A stretch of 58,211 nt of DNA. It comes from Nitrospina sp. LS_NOB. GTDB taxonomy: Bacteria > Nitrospinota > Nitrospinia > Nitrospinales > VA-1. The DNA is taken from NCBI GenBank assembly GCA_001542995.1, contig LFLA01000019.1:1-58211 (forward strand), given 5' to 3'. The translations under genes and the position numbers were made by a program. Below the pieces are notes generated by a model, which was given only the letters and a program-made list of their open reading frames with translations, did no database searches and was not told the origin of the DNA. Shown piece by piece: positions 18,961 through 27,669 of the stretch. The stretch's first letter is position 1; each line of letters begins with the position of its first letter.

Positions 18961-19787
18961 TACCTCTCCTTATTTTTTTCAGGGGAAAGCGAGTAGCTTT
19001 CGGGAACCTCCCGAAATGGCATCATCAATAAATTTTTCAAAGACACTTCCTCACCGGTGCGAAACGCGTTGACCCCGATTATAATCCGGGGTTGCGGTTT
19101 TGACGCATCATGAATATATGTTCCCAAAGCTCGGTCCCAGATAGACAGGTTAAAACCAAAATTAGAGTTGGTTTCCCTTTTCTCCACCGAATGATGAATA
19201 CGGTGCATGTCCGGCGTGACAATCACATATCTTAACAACCGGTCAAGCTTTTCCGGCAAAGTAATATTGGAATGGGAGAACTGGGACATTCCATTCAGAA
19301 TCGCCTCGAAAATCAAAACCGCTATCGGCGAGGGACCCAGAGCAAAGACCAAGCCAATTTTATAAAACATGGATATCAATATCTCTATAGGGTGGAAGCG
19401 TAATCCGGATGAAACATCCAAATCGAGGTCAGAATGATGCACGACATGAAAGCGCCAGAAAAAAGGGATCATATGCACCACCACATGCTGGATATAAATC
19501 ATCAGGTCGAGAATGACAACGACAAGCAAGGTTTCCAGTCCTTCCGGCCATTGCAAGTAGTTGAACAGGCCCCATCCCTTTTCCCCGGCAAATTGGGCGG
19601 CCCCCATCGCCGCTGCCCCCAAAAAAATACGCACCACCAGAATATCAATGCCCGTTAAAGCCAAATTGATTTTTAGCCGACGTTTTTTAGAGTCAACGGT
19701 AGGATGACGTTGAATGACCGACTCCAACCCCAGCATTAATAAAAACACCGAAATAAATATCGCAAAGCGAATCTGATTGGCATCCAT
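18960..19787 (-). CDS. Sterol desaturase / fatty acid hydroxylase superfamily protein
   Basis: An integral membrane di-iron oxygenase-type protein of 275 residues. The histidine boxes are HVVVH near residue 100, FHVVHHSD near 114 and HRIHHS near 195, the HX3H/HX2HH pattern of the superfamily. Four or more hydrophobic segments surround them. The substrate cannot be told from sequence; bacterial members hydroxylate or desaturate lipids, sterols or carotenoids. It is coupled to pyk by a one-base overlap, which may only reflect gene packing. Confidence 0.85.
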   Translation of the reverse strand: MDANQIRFAIFISVFLLMLGLESVIQRHPTVDSKKRRLKINLALTGIDILVVRIFLGAAAMGAAQFAGEKGWGLFNYLQWPEGLETLLVVVILDLMIYIQHVVVHMIPFFWRFHVVHHSDLDLDVSSGLRFHPIEILISMFYKIGLVFALGPSPIAVLIFEAILNGMSQFSHSNITLPEKLDRLLRYVIVTPDMHRIHHSVEKRETNSNFGFNLSIWDRALGTYIHDASKPQPRIIIGVNAFRTGEEVSLKNLLMMPFREVPESYSLSPEKNKER

Positions 19788-19873
19788 AATTTGGGCTCTC
19801 TAATAATTCGATATTTTGAGATTTAACGCAGCTTTTATTTGACATCTTCAAGGACACACGAATTACTAATCGT

Positions 19874-20395
19874 TTATTCGGGTTCACTTTCAGACGGGGA
19901 TAAACCTTGCTCCCTTTCTTTTTCTTTTTTGTAATTCTTCACCCGTGCTTGTGAGTTGCGCCGCATGAGCACGATACAGGCTTCAGTCATCAGGCCGATA
20001 AACCAAAAGGCGGTGAAACACAACACCCCCATGAAAAAGATGTTGAACCAGTACTGGTTGGGCGTGTAATCCCTGGATATATGAATGAGAGAGCGAATAC
20101 TTTCCTGCTCTACAGTAGAAACCTTGATATAGCGCTTGTAGAAAGGATGCTTGCTTTTAAAAGCGAATGCGATTTGCTCATTTCTGTCCATTTTAATGAA
20201 CTCCCCCACTTCTATATTTCTTTCCTTAAAAAACATTCGCATCTTAACCACTTCCGGAGAATCCGGCGGATTTCCCTGGCAATACCAGACCACCAAAGCG
20301 GTGGTCAGAAATAGAGAGGCCCACAGAGAAATCCTTTTGATCCATTTCTCTGTTTTATCATCTATTTCCTGCAATATAGGTTGTTCTTCTTCCAT
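19874..20395 (-). CDS. Hypothetical two-helix membrane protein
   Basis: 173 residues: a cytoplasmic acidic N-terminus, a transmembrane helix at about residues 23-40 (ISLWASLFLTTALVVWYC), a roughly 75-residue hydrophilic middle (GEFIKMDRNEQIAFAF and KHPFYKRYIKVST), a second helix at about 117-137, and a charged tail. The middle part would lie in the periplasm. I recognise no named domain. It sits just upstream of the sterol-desaturase gene on the same strand. Confidence 0.65.
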   Translation of the reverse strand: MEEEQPILQEIDDKTEKWIKRISLWASLFLTTALVVWYCQGNPPDSPEVVKMRMFFKERNIEVGEFIKMDRNEQIAFAFKSKHPFYKRYIKVSTVEQESIRSLIHISRDYTPNQYWFNIFFMGVLCFTAFWFIGLMTEACIVLMRRNSQARVKNYKKEKEREQGLSPSESEPE

Positions 20396-20537
20396 GGGAC
20401 ACCTTTATGCTGAAACCTGTTTTTGGTGACTTAAAGATACCAGACCGCGAAAACGAATTCCAGTTGCAGATTCATGCAGGGGTCTCTAGTATGGACTCCG
20501 TATCACTCGCCTTCAGTTTTTTTCCCGGGAATTTTTA

Positions 20538-21875
20538 ATGCAAAGCAAAAACACAGTCGGGTATTTTCGCCTGTTACGCCAGAACCCTGCGTTCCGCAAC
20601 CTGTGGTACGGTCAGGTCGTGTCTGAGCTGGGAGACTGGCTCAACAGCATCGCCATTTACGCACTGATCCTTAAACTCAGCGATTCCGGAATGGCCATGG
20701 CCGGGGCGATGATGGCAAAGCTCCTGCCCATTGTTCTGGTCAGTCCCATAGCCGGGGTGGTGGTCGACCGTGTCAGCCGAAAAACGGTGATGATTACCAG
20801 CGATCTATTGCGTTGCGGGGTAGTGCTGGGATTTCTTCTGGTGGAAGATCAGGACGCCTTATGGCTGGTTTATGCCCTGGTTATTGTTGAGATTTCATTA
20901 TCAGGGTTTTTTGAACCGGCCCGGAGTGCCATCATTCCTTCGCTCGTTCCGAAAAAAGATCTGGTCACTGCCAACGCATTGAGCGGTTCAACCTGGTCAG
21001 TCATGCTGGCCTTTGGTGCCGCTTTGGGTGGTGTGGTCGTCCATTTGTTCGGGATAAGAGCTGCCTTTATCCTGGACGCGAGCACTTTCTTGTTTTCGGC
21101 CTGGTTCATTTCGAAAATTCCCAGCCCGGAAAAATCGGAGAAAAAGGATTCACCCAAACAAACCGGCTACCAGGAGTTCATCGATTCTCTGCGCTATTTA
21201 TGGACGGAACCAATGGTGCTGGTGTTGTCATTATTAAAGGCCGGACTGGCAGTGGCAGGAGGCATCATGACCCTGATTCCCTTGATGGCCAGCCAAGTGT
21301 TGTCCGGTTCCCTTTCATTGGGAATCGGTATTCTCTATTCCGCGCGCGGATTGGGTGCCGCCTTAGGCCCCGTTCTGGTCAGGCGAATCTTCGGGGAAAG
21401 TGCTTCGGTTTTACAATGGGCCATTGCCGGCGCATTTTTTCTGAAAGCTTGTGCATGGATATTCGTCGCCTACTCCCAAAGCCTTTGGACGCTTTCCCTC
21501 GGTGTGGGCCTTGCCACCCTGTTCGGCTCCATCGTCTGGGTTTTCAGTTCGGCTTTGATCCACCTATCCGCTCCAGACCATTACCTGGGCCGGGTCTTCA
21601 GTTTTGAACTCGCCCTGTTAACTCTGGTGATGGGCTTTAGCAATTGGGGCGTGGGCTATGCCGTGGACGGATGGAGCTTGAGTATCACTCAGATTGCCTT
21701 GTGGATGGCAGGACTGGTCGCCATACCGGGGATTTTATGGTCCGGGTTCCTGATCTTTCTCCGCAACAGGTTAAAGCAGGGGGAATGCGCCGGCTCAATA
21801 TGTCCCGTTGACCCAAGCGGGTTCAACCCAACCCCTGGAGCAGGGGATGGCGAAATTCAGGCCGAGGTGAAATAA
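20538..21875 (+). CDS. Major facilitator superfamily transporter (MFS_3-like)
   Basis: 445 residues with about twelve hydrophobic segments. The N-terminus LRQNPAFRNLWYGQVVSELG and the loop GVVVDRVSRKTVMI (MFS motif A position) resemble the enterobactin-exporter-like/MFS_3 group, which export small molecules. The substrate is unknown. The last 19 bp overlap a convergent gene on the other strand. A short Gly/Pro tail follows the final helix. Confidence 0.87.
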   Translation: MQSKNTVGYFRLLRQNPAFRNLWYGQVVSELGDWLNSIAIYALILKLSDSGMAMAGAMMAKLLPIVLVSPIAGVVVDRVSRKTVMITSDLLRCGVVLGFLLVEDQDALWLVYALVIVEISLSGFFEPARSAIIPSLVPKKDLVTANALSGSTWSVMLAFGAALGGVVVHLFGIRAAFILDASTFLFSAWFISKIPSPEKSEKKDSPKQTGYQEFIDSLRYLWTEPMVLVLSLLKAGLAVAGGIMTLIPLMASQVLSGSLSLGIGILYSARGLGAALGPVLVRRIFGESASVLQWAIAGAFFLKACAWIFVAYSQSLWTLSLGVGLATLFGSIVWVFSSALIHLSAPDHYLGRVFSFELALLTLVMGFSNWGVGYAVDGWSLSITQIALWMAGLVAIPGILWSGFLIFLRNRLKQGECAGSICPVDPSGFNPTPGAGDGEIQAEVK

Positions 21876-22207
21876 TCGGCGACTGACTTTCCAATATCGA
21901 AATGACTGATGATCCCGGCCGGGTCGTCCTGGGTTTCGGCCCATCGGTAGGCTTCTTGAACATCTTCATTTTTCCCCAAAGCGTGCAGGACCCCCACCGA
22001 AACGAAACAGGTCGCCAAATCGCTGGACCGGGAAAAACGGATCAGCATTTCCAGCATCTCCCGCATGCTCTCATCTTTGAGACTGCGGTACTTGCCGACC
22101 AGGTTTTGGATATTCTCTTCACCGTAGGTATTGCTATAAGAAGCACCAATCCCAGGCTCTTGATACAGGTGCAATATCTCTTCTTCCAAGGAGTTATCCA
22201 ATACCAT
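21857..22207 (-). CDS. Hypothetical protein downstream of peptide deformylase
   Basis: 116 residues, probably all-helical, with a pattern resembling HEAT-like repeats (SLKDESMREMLEMLIRFSRS, then LATCFVSVGVLHALGKNED). No named family recognised. It begins 8 bp after the def stop, so the two are likely co-transcribed, and its end overlaps the convergent MFS gene by 19 bp. Confidence 0.65.
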   Translation of the reverse strand: MVLDNSLEEEILHLYQEPGIGASYSNTYGEENIQNLVGKYRSLKDESMREMLEMLIRFSRSSDLATCFVSVGVLHALGKNEDVQEAYRWAETQDDPAGIISHFDIGKSVADYFTSA

Positions 22208-22215
22208 CTCTCCTT

Positions 22216-22767
22216 TTACAGAACCGGATCTTTTTTAATCCAGAATTCTTCAAATTCTTCCTGATAGGCCAATTGAGTGAGGTCCTCCATACGGTCCAGG
22301 AATACCTTGCCGTTTAAGTGGTCAATTTCATGCTGTAAAACCACCGCCTCGAAATCGGTTGCCCGTTTCTCTATCTTACTGCCTTCCCGATCATAAGCGT
22401 TGAGCGTCACTGATTTGGATCTTCGAACCAGTCCCCTGAAATCAATGAGACTCAAACAACTTTCCCACCCCAAAGCATTTTCCTCGCTGTAATCCGACAA
22501 TACAGGATTGATCAGGGCGGTCAAGGGGATGGGGGATTCTCCCGGATATCTCTCATTATTCTCATACTCCAGCACTACAATTTGCAGGGAACGATTGACC
22601 TGCGGAGCAGCCAGACCGACACCCCCCTCCTCACGCATGGTGTCGATCATATCATCTATCAAGTTCTGCAATTCGCCTTGCTGATCGGCCAACTCTTTTA
22701 AATCTAATTGCTTGGCGATCTGTCTCAAAACAGGGTTGCCCAATTTAGCGACTTTCAGCACTGCCAT
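22216..22767 (-). CDS. def: Peptide deformylase
   Basis: Removes the formyl group from nascent proteins; a cytoplasmic Fe/Zn enzyme. Motif 1 is GVGLAAPQV, motif 2 is WESCLSL (the usual EGCLS has Gly replaced by Ser, with the metal-binding Cys kept), and motif 3 is QHEIDHLNG with both His ligands and the catalytic Glu. The ATG at 22767 (183 residues) has AGAGG upstream; a TTG two codons earlier is less likely. fmt is not adjacent. Confidence 0.95.
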   Translation of the reverse strand: MAVLKVAKLGNPVLRQIAKQLDLKELADQQGELQNLIDDMIDTMREEGGVGLAAPQVNRSLQIVVLEYENNERYPGESPIPLTALINPVLSDYSEENALGWESCLSLIDFRGLVRRSKSVTLNAYDREGSKIEKRATDFEAVVLQHEIDHLNGKVFLDRMEDLTQLAYQEEFEEFWIKKDPVL

Positions 22768-22937
22768 AACCAACCTCTGAGTTCATGTGTGGTTCCTCTC
22801 AATACATATTTAAAATACCAGTTTTTTTACTACTGGTCAGAATAAAATATGGGTCCATGCCTCCTGATAATACAAATCTTATTTTATCACACTCAAGGTA
22901 GGGGGTTCGAATTCGCTCCCCCCCAATATTTTTTTGT

Positions 22938-22966
22938 TTGACATTTGATGCGGGTTTCATAATAAT
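22938..22966 (+). promoter_or_regulatory. Sigma-70 type promoter for the HU gene
   Basis: TTGACA at 22938 and AATAAT at 22961 with a 17-bp spacer, 40 bp before the start codon. Confidence 0.7.
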
Positions 22967-23005
22967 GCACCAGCCTTATAACGATTTGAGAGGAGGGGAT
23001 GAATC

Positions 23006-23284
23006 TTGACTAAAAACGAATTAATCAGTGCGGTAATTAAAAGTTGTAAAGACGATGGCCTGACCAAGCGATTGGCCGGAGATGTGATCGATGCCACCTT
23101 CGAAGCTATTTCTAAAGGGATCAAAAAAGAAAAACGGTTCGCCTACCCCAGCTTTGGAACCTTTACGGTTCGAAACCGGAAAGCAAGAAAAGGCCGGAAT
23201 CCTCAAACGGGTGAGGAAATCAAAATTAAAGCCAGTAAAACGGTTGGCTTTAAACCTGCCCCTATATTGAAAAACTCCCTATAG
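23006..23284 (+). CDS. HU-family DNA-binding protein
   Basis: A 92-residue histone-like protein that bends DNA and compacts the nucleoid. The N-terminal helices (MTKNELISAVIKSCKDDGLT) and the arm region FGTFTVRNRKARKGRNPQTG are characteristic, including RxGRNPQTGE. Start is TTG at 23006, fixed by the AGGAGGGG ribosome binding site 7 bp upstream; the nearer ATG leads to a stop at once. A strong terminator follows, so the gene is monocistronic. Confidence 0.95.
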   Translation: MTKNELISAVIKSCKDDGLTKRLAGDVIDATFEAISKGIKKEKRFAYPSFGTFTVRNRKARKGRNPQTGEEIKIKASKTVGFKPAPILKNSL

Positions 23285-23302
23285 CTTTTTCGTCAAAAAT
23301 TA

Positions 23303-23335
23303 AAACCGCTCACTGAAAAGTGAGCGGTTTTTTTG
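23303..23335 (+). terminator. Terminator of the HU gene
   Basis: Perfect 12-bp stem AAACCGCTCACT/AGTGAGCGGTTT around a GAAA tetraloop, followed by a T-run. Confidence 0.95.
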
Positions 23336-23374
23336 TTTCCTCATGCAGTCTGATTAGAACCTTCCGCCACATTT

Positions 23375-25357
23375 TTAGGGGAACATCAACTCACCGTTAA
23401 AGCCAGACTGCTGCAGTTGCTGAAGCATCCATGCCGCATTATCTGCCTTTTTAAAAGCCCCTACTACCACGCGAAAATGGACCCCGACCGGCTCATTATA
23501 GGAAACCAGCAACAAACCCGACAACCCGGATTTCCGCAAAGATTCCAATAACATTCTCGCCTCTTGCAAAGACTTGGCTTCTCCGACCTGCAACGCATAG
23601 GGATAGGGAATCGCTGTCGCGTGGCCCCCGAAAGGTTTTTTTCTCAATATTCGAACCACTCTGTGAGCTTGATTCCAATCTGAGAATCGCCCCACATAAA
23701 CTCGGTAAATAAAGGTGTCCTTCGACATTCTGACTGGAGCCCAATAAGCATCGAACCCGTTTTCCCGCAACCGGTTCGTCAAAGAAAGTGCCGAGGGTTC
23801 GTTGGAATGACTGGAGACATGAATGACAAAAGAGAGGGTCTTTTCTGCATTGATGCGATCATCCAAACCCGCCTGGTTTTCAAAAGGTCCCTCCCCTGAA
23901 CGAGAAAACCATTCGTAAAAATTTTCCCCGCGTATTTTCCAACCCCATTGGGAGCGAGTCCATTCAAGTTCTTTCAGTCCCCAGCTTTTCAAGTTTTCAG
24001 ATGAAAAAGCCTGTGTAAAAAATACCATTGGAACTCCTTCTTTCAACATCATCAATTTGGAGGACGTTTCAAGACGCGGTTTAGAGTATCGGGCCAACAA
24101 CTTCTTTTTATGGGTCAGAAACGGATTTTCAGTTTCCAAAACCTGGTAATAAGCCAGATGGCCTTCTATGTCCATATTTTCCCAAGTGGCCTGCCAACCC
24201 TTGACCTGTTCAAACAGATCGGCAAGGTCTTCCAATCTTTCCGAAGGTAAAGGTATTTCAAGAATCGTTGAAACCTTCACCTCAGCCGGAGTAGCACTCT
24301 TTGTAAGTTTCCATTCTACAGCCTGGTTCTTCAAAATACTTCTTGCGGCCTGAAGATCGATCCCGAAAACATGTTCTTCCAGGTTTTTCAGATCCAATTG
24401 AACCCCTTCCCGAATGCCGTGGATATTGCCAAATATAAATTTATCAATATTCTTCATCCAGATGGCAGCTGCAATCTGTGCCGGGTGGTAATTGCTAACC
24501 TTGAGTTTTCTGGAAATCGAAAACAGCCCCTCCCCCTTTTGCAAAACATGCGCATCCTTTGAGACCGACAAACCTTGCACAATTTCCGAACGGGTCTTTT
24601 TCGTCTCTGCGGTTGTCAATTCAGGCTTGGGTCTGGGATTGGCCCAGATAACGCCTGAAAGACGTCTTCGGTGCACCACCTGGGCCTTGGCAGGCACCGG
24701 GACAATGGACTCCGTGAGCAAGCCCTCGGACTCCTCAGAGGGAACCTTATCTTCAGAAGTCTCAGGGGTTCGACTTTCTGGATTCACCTCCTGCGTATTT
24801 TTGGCGTCTGACTCATCCTTTACAAACTGTTGTGTCTCTGGAGGTCGTGGAGCCTTTTCCTGACTTACCGCAGGTTCTTGTTGGGGTTCAGGTTTGGGAA
24901 GTTTTTCGAGAGAGGTCTTTTTTTTCTTTCCCTGGACGTTCAAGGCCAGGCTTTGCTGAAAGTCTACTGTGACCAGAAAATTTTCCAGCAAGGTACCCCC
25001 GTTGTGGGTTGCCCGAATCACAAGGTTGAACGAAGGAAAAAATAAAGGATTGTTTGAACAGATGTGAACGGTATTTTTTAGTCCACTACCAGGTTGAACG
25101 GAGTCCAGAACCAGAGCATCGACAATATCCTGCCTGTCAATCCCCAGCTTGTTGTAGTCATCCACATCCCCCAGACTCACTTCCAAAGGCTCTTCGGAAT
25201 CCAAAACGATTTCTAAGGAAGCATTAAATTTTTCGCCAAACTTGCTTTTAACCTGGAACTCTCCAATGGAAAACGCAAAAACTTCAGGCACCATAACCCA
25301 AAAAATTCCGACCAGCAAAACTCCACATTTAAAAAAAAGCTTCACTAAATATCCCAT
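23375..25357 (-). CDS. FimV-like N-terminal domain protein with two C-terminal SPOR domains
   Basis: 660 residues. A signal peptide (about 1-28) is followed by a FimV-type N-terminal domain (SIGEFQVKSKFGEKFNASLE). Next is a Pro/Glu/Ser-rich linker at about 150-250 and a FimV-type LysM-like segment near 265-330 (HVLQKGEGLFSISRKLKVSN, AIWMKNIDKFIFGNIHGIR). The C-terminus has two SPOR-like repeats at about 505-660 (IYRVYVGRFSDWNQAHRVVR and FRVVVGAFKKADNAAWMLQQ). FimV proteins organise cell-pole or pilus assembly, and SPOR domains bind denuded septal glycans, so this is probably an envelope protein acting at the septum or pole. The combination is inferred to be lineage-specific. Confidence 0.72.
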   Translation of the reverse strand: MGYLVKLFFKCGVLLVGIFWVMVPEVFAFSIGEFQVKSKFGEKFNASLEIVLDSEEPLEVSLGDVDDYNKLGIDRQDIVDALVLDSVQPGSGLKNTVHICSNNPLFFPSFNLVIRATHNGGTLLENFLVTVDFQQSLALNVQGKKKKTSLEKLPKPEPQQEPAVSQEKAPRPPETQQFVKDESDAKNTQEVNPESRTPETSEDKVPSEESEGLLTESIVPVPAKAQVVHRRRLSGVIWANPRPKPELTTAETKKTRSEIVQGLSVSKDAHVLQKGEGLFSISRKLKVSNYHPAQIAAAIWMKNIDKFIFGNIHGIREGVQLDLKNLEEHVFGIDLQAARSILKNQAVEWKLTKSATPAEVKVSTILEIPLPSERLEDLADLFEQVKGWQATWENMDIEGHLAYYQVLETENPFLTHKKKLLARYSKPRLETSSKLMMLKEGVPMVFFTQAFSSENLKSWGLKELEWTRSQWGWKIRGENFYEWFSRSGEGPFENQAGLDDRINAEKTLSFVIHVSSHSNEPSALSLTNRLRENGFDAYWAPVRMSKDTFIYRVYVGRFSDWNQAHRVVRILRKKPFGGHATAIPYPYALQVGEAKSLQEARMLLESLRKSGLSGLLLVSYNEPVGVHFRVVVGAFKKADNAAWMLQQLQQSGFNGELMFP

Positions 25358-25500
25358 TCTCTCTTCCAGGCCAACCTCGACGCTGGGTAATAAACATTCG
25401 GGGCTTTATTTATGCTTTCTCGCATTGCCCACTGATTACATACTAATCGGATTGTTCTGATTTTCAAAAAAGGAGTTTTGAATTATTTTCAGGAGTGCGA

Positions 25501-25962
25501 TCAACCTCTTCGCTTTCGACTCAGTTCTTTTTTCTCAAACTTCTTGAACTTTCCCCGGTTCGCGTCTTTCGGCATTCGGGTTTTACGTTCATGCTGGTTA
25601 TGCATCCAGTTTTTTTCAATATAATGGCAGGATCGGCATTCCCGGGCTTTTTTAAAAACCGGGCGATTATAAAGGTTTCTGACTTTTGAAACATGCAGGG
25701 GAGGATCAAAATCTTTATGGATATGACAACTTTGGCAGTACTCGCCTATTATCTTATTGGCCTTTCCCGGACGAAGATCCCCCTTAAACGCTTTTTCAAC
25801 ATCCTTGTTGGTACATCCAGAGAATGATACAAGAAACAAGGCAACCAGAAGGCCCTGCATTGCAAAACCCACCGTTCTCTTCGAAAAAACTTCCGGATAT
25901 GTAAATTGCCTAAATGAATCCATATAAGTCAAACTAAATTGAGAGCGACCCTGCCAAAACAT
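25501..25962 (-). CDS. Small lipoprotein with two CxxCH heme-binding motifs
   Basis: Up to 153 residues. A lipobox (LFLVSFSGC) follows a hydrophobic stretch, so the mature protein is probably a lipid-anchored periplasmic cytochrome. Two heme motifs, CQSCH and CRSCH, are about 35 residues apart; the rest is Lys/Arg-rich. The translation start is uncertain: the ATG at 25962, one at 25923, and one at 25860 (MQGLLVALFL) are all in frame, the last giving the most normal signal peptide. Probably an electron-transfer protein; partner unknown. Confidence 0.65.
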   Translation of the reverse strand: MFWQGRSQFSLTYMDSFRQFTYPEVFSKRTVGFAMQGLLVALFLVSFSGCTNKDVEKAFKGDLRPGKANKIIGEYCQSCHIHKDFDPPLHVSKVRNLYNRPVFKKARECRSCHYIEKNWMHNQHERKTRMPKDANRGKFKKFEKKELSRKRRG

Positions 25963-25985
25963 TCAATTCGTGGCCGCCCTAGATG

Positions 25986-26112
25986 AGACCTTTGCATAAC
26001 CCCGAGATTCTTCGTCACGTTGTTCCTCAGAATGACAAAACAGCCCTTTATTGTCATGCTGAGCTTGTCGAAGCATCTCGCTTTTCTGCTTTATCGACTT
26101 ATGCAAAGGTCT
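25986..26112. mobile_element. MITE-like element, copy 2
   Basis: 127 bp, the same length as copy 1 but in opposite orientation. Termini are AGACCTTTGCATAA and TTATGCAAAGGTCT, perfect inverse complements in the outer 10 bp. It is flanked by CTAGATG (25979-25985) and CTAAATG (26113-26119), a 7-bp duplication with one mismatch. The right duplication contains the stop codon of the lytic transglycosylase gene. Confidence 0.88.
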
Positions 26113-26784
26113 CTAAATGGGCTGGAAACGGATTTTTCTGTAGTTTTTCAGAACTTTCCTGGAATAACGATGAGGAAGATAGCCTTTCCGGAGAAATCGG
26201 CTCAACCGCGACGGGCCCTGATTATAAGCCTCCAAAGCAAGGGTTAGATCGCCAAACCTGACTACCATCTTGTTCAGGTAATAAGCCCCTAAAGCTATAT
26301 TCTTTCTGGGGTCATACAGGGTGGGGGTTCCCTTCCATTTCAAATGGGTCTCGGACGCCAACGCGACCGCCGTAGCCGTTTTCAACTGCATCAAGCCATG
26401 CGCACCCCGGTTTGACTTCGCCCAATTGTAGAAAGAACTCTCGGTAATGATCAAGGCAGTGAGAAATAGTGGATCGTATCCGTATTTCCTGCTTTCCGCC
26501 AAAATCCATTCTGGAATCAGCACAGAACTGGTTTCATCCAGCCCTGTGTTATAATCAGAAATGATCAGGCGTATCTTTTCCCGAATACGGTTATCGTAGG
26601 CCAGCTCACTTTGAAAACGTGTTTCTTTTGCCTTATGGAACACACCCTCCTCCACCCGGCTTACCGCGGAAAAGAATGGTGATAATCCACTAACGTATTG
26701 AGGGGTTTTGCCCGTAAAGAACCCTGTAAACGCCAGAACCAGAAAAAGCGGAATTATAATCTGTTTTGCTTTGTAAAAGGTCAT
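26113..26784 (-). CDS. Lytic transglycosylase, SLT domain
   Basis: Cleaves peptidoglycan between MurNAc and GlcNAc. 223 residues with an N-terminal membrane-anchor/signal segment (IIIPLFLVLAFTGFF). The catalytic Glu is in ALIITESSFYNW, followed by SNRGAHGLMQLKTATA and NIALGAYYLNKM, then ALEAYNQGP, the standard family-1 lysozyme-like motifs. The stop codon lies in the target duplication of a MITE-like element, so the C-terminal end borders an insertion. The 200 bp upstream hold no gene. Confidence 0.92.
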   Translation of the reverse strand: MTFYKAKQIIIPLFLVLAFTGFFTGKTPQYVSGLSPFFSAVSRVEEGVFHKAKETRFQSELAYDNRIREKIRLIISDYNTGLDETSSVLIPEWILAESRKYGYDPLFLTALIITESSFYNWAKSNRGAHGLMQLKTATAVALASETHLKWKGTPTLYDPRKNIALGAYYLNKMVVRFGDLTLALEAYNQGPSRLSRFLRKGYLPHRYSRKVLKNYRKIRFQPI

Positions 26785-26991
26785 ATTTTTCTTAACGGCT
26801 TAGAGCTTTTTAAAGTAAATAAATTTAACCTGGGGACGTAAGCGGCACGAATGAAAAAGGCGAGGAGACCTTATGCCTATGGATTTTAACATCCGAGTTT
26901 CTCCAATCCTCAAGTAATTATAATGAAGTTGCGGTACCTTGTCAATTTAGAGACTCTTCCACCTGTCTGCCACAGGCAGGGGGGGGAGGGC

Positions 26992-27147
26992 GTTATAACG
27001 ATCAGGGCACCCGACACACCCCAACGGCTTGACCATTGAAGAAGCTGTGTGAACGAGCCTATACGGTGTTTGACCAAGCGCAATATCGCCGCAATACGGG
27101 GCAACCGGAGCGAAGCGTAAGCCGTCCGCTGGAATGGTTTGTTATGC
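26992..27147 (-). other. Probable integron attC site (long), 3' of hicB
   Basis: Read on the minus strand it begins GCATAAC and ends GTTATAAC. These fit the core sites that bound attC. The hicB stop TAA lies inside the first core, the typical position in a cassette. The internal segment CCAGCGGACGG resembles known attC wording. At 156 bp it is long, and inner symmetry was not fully traced. Confidence 0.55.
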
Positions 27148-27360
27148 TGTTGTTTCCACTTCTATATAATTTGAATAAGTATGTGGATGTGGGATTGTTT
27201 GCCTTTCCATCAATAACCCTTCTAAATGAAATTCCATTGCTTCCTGCATATTTTGTTCAATACCCTGCCTGGTTTTGCCTGTGGCAACACAACCCTCTAC
27301 ATCTGGAGAATAAGCAGAAAACCCCGTTTTAGTTTCTTCAATTACGATTAAATATTTCAT
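27142..27360 (-). CDS. hicB: HicB-family antitoxin
   Basis: 72 residues with the partial RNase-H fold of HicB antitoxins: MKYLIVIEETKTGFSAYSPD, VEGCVATGKTRQGIEQNMQE and MEFHLEGL. HicB binds and neutralises the HicA mRNA interferase. It has no obvious C-terminal DNA-binding domain, so it may autoregulate poorly or rely on another factor. Its start overlaps the hicA stop by 4 bp (ATGA). The stop codon falls in an attC-like core, marking the end of a gene cassette. Confidence 0.9.
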   Translation of the reverse strand: MKYLIVIEETKTGFSAYSPDVEGCVATGKTRQGIEQNMQEAMEFHLEGLLMERQTIPHPHTYSNYIEVETTA

Positions 27361-27545
27361 TTTTTGAACCCCGCTTGTTTAAAAATACTGATTTGTGTTC
27401 CAACTGCTATCTCATCACTTAATTTTCCTGACACAGTAACCAGACCTGATTTGGCCGAATGTTTGAATTGACGATGACTGCCTTTTGTTCGCGATAAATA
27501 CCATCCATCATCTTCAGGCATTTTGATAATTGCTTTTATTTTCAT
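27357..27545 (-). CDS. hicA: HicA-family mRNA interferase toxin
   Basis: 62 residues with the double-stranded-RNA-binding-like fold of HicA. The segment TKGSHRQFKH contains the catalytic His, and SGLVTVSGKLSD followed by ISIFKQAGF is characteristic. HicA cleaves mRNA and blocks translation until bound by HicB. Toxin-antitoxin pairs are common stabilising passengers of sedentary integrons, consistent with the flanking attC-like sites. Confidence 0.9.
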   Translation of the reverse strand: MKIKAIIKMPEDDGWYLSRTKGSHRQFKHSAKSGLVTVSGKLSDEIAVGTQISIFKQAGFKK

Positions 27546-27580
27546 GCTTCCATTGTACTTCTAAACAACTTTTAAACGAA

Positions 27581-27666
27581 GCATAACGCCGCAAATAACT
27601 GGCACATTTATAGGAAGCGCAGCGGTTGAAAGCGGAATTGTCGTCCGGTGCAACGCCTTGTTAGCG
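27581..27666 (-). other. Integron attC site
   Basis: 86 bp. On the minus strand it starts GCTAACAAGGCGTTGCACCGG and ends GGCGTTATGC, the wording of a classical attC (core RYYYAAC-like and GTTRRRY). TTGCAC near the start and GTGCCA near the end can pair as inner L boxes. The stop codon of the 48-residue gene lies 4 bp before the first core. Confidence 0.8.
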
Positions 27667-27669
27667 ATT

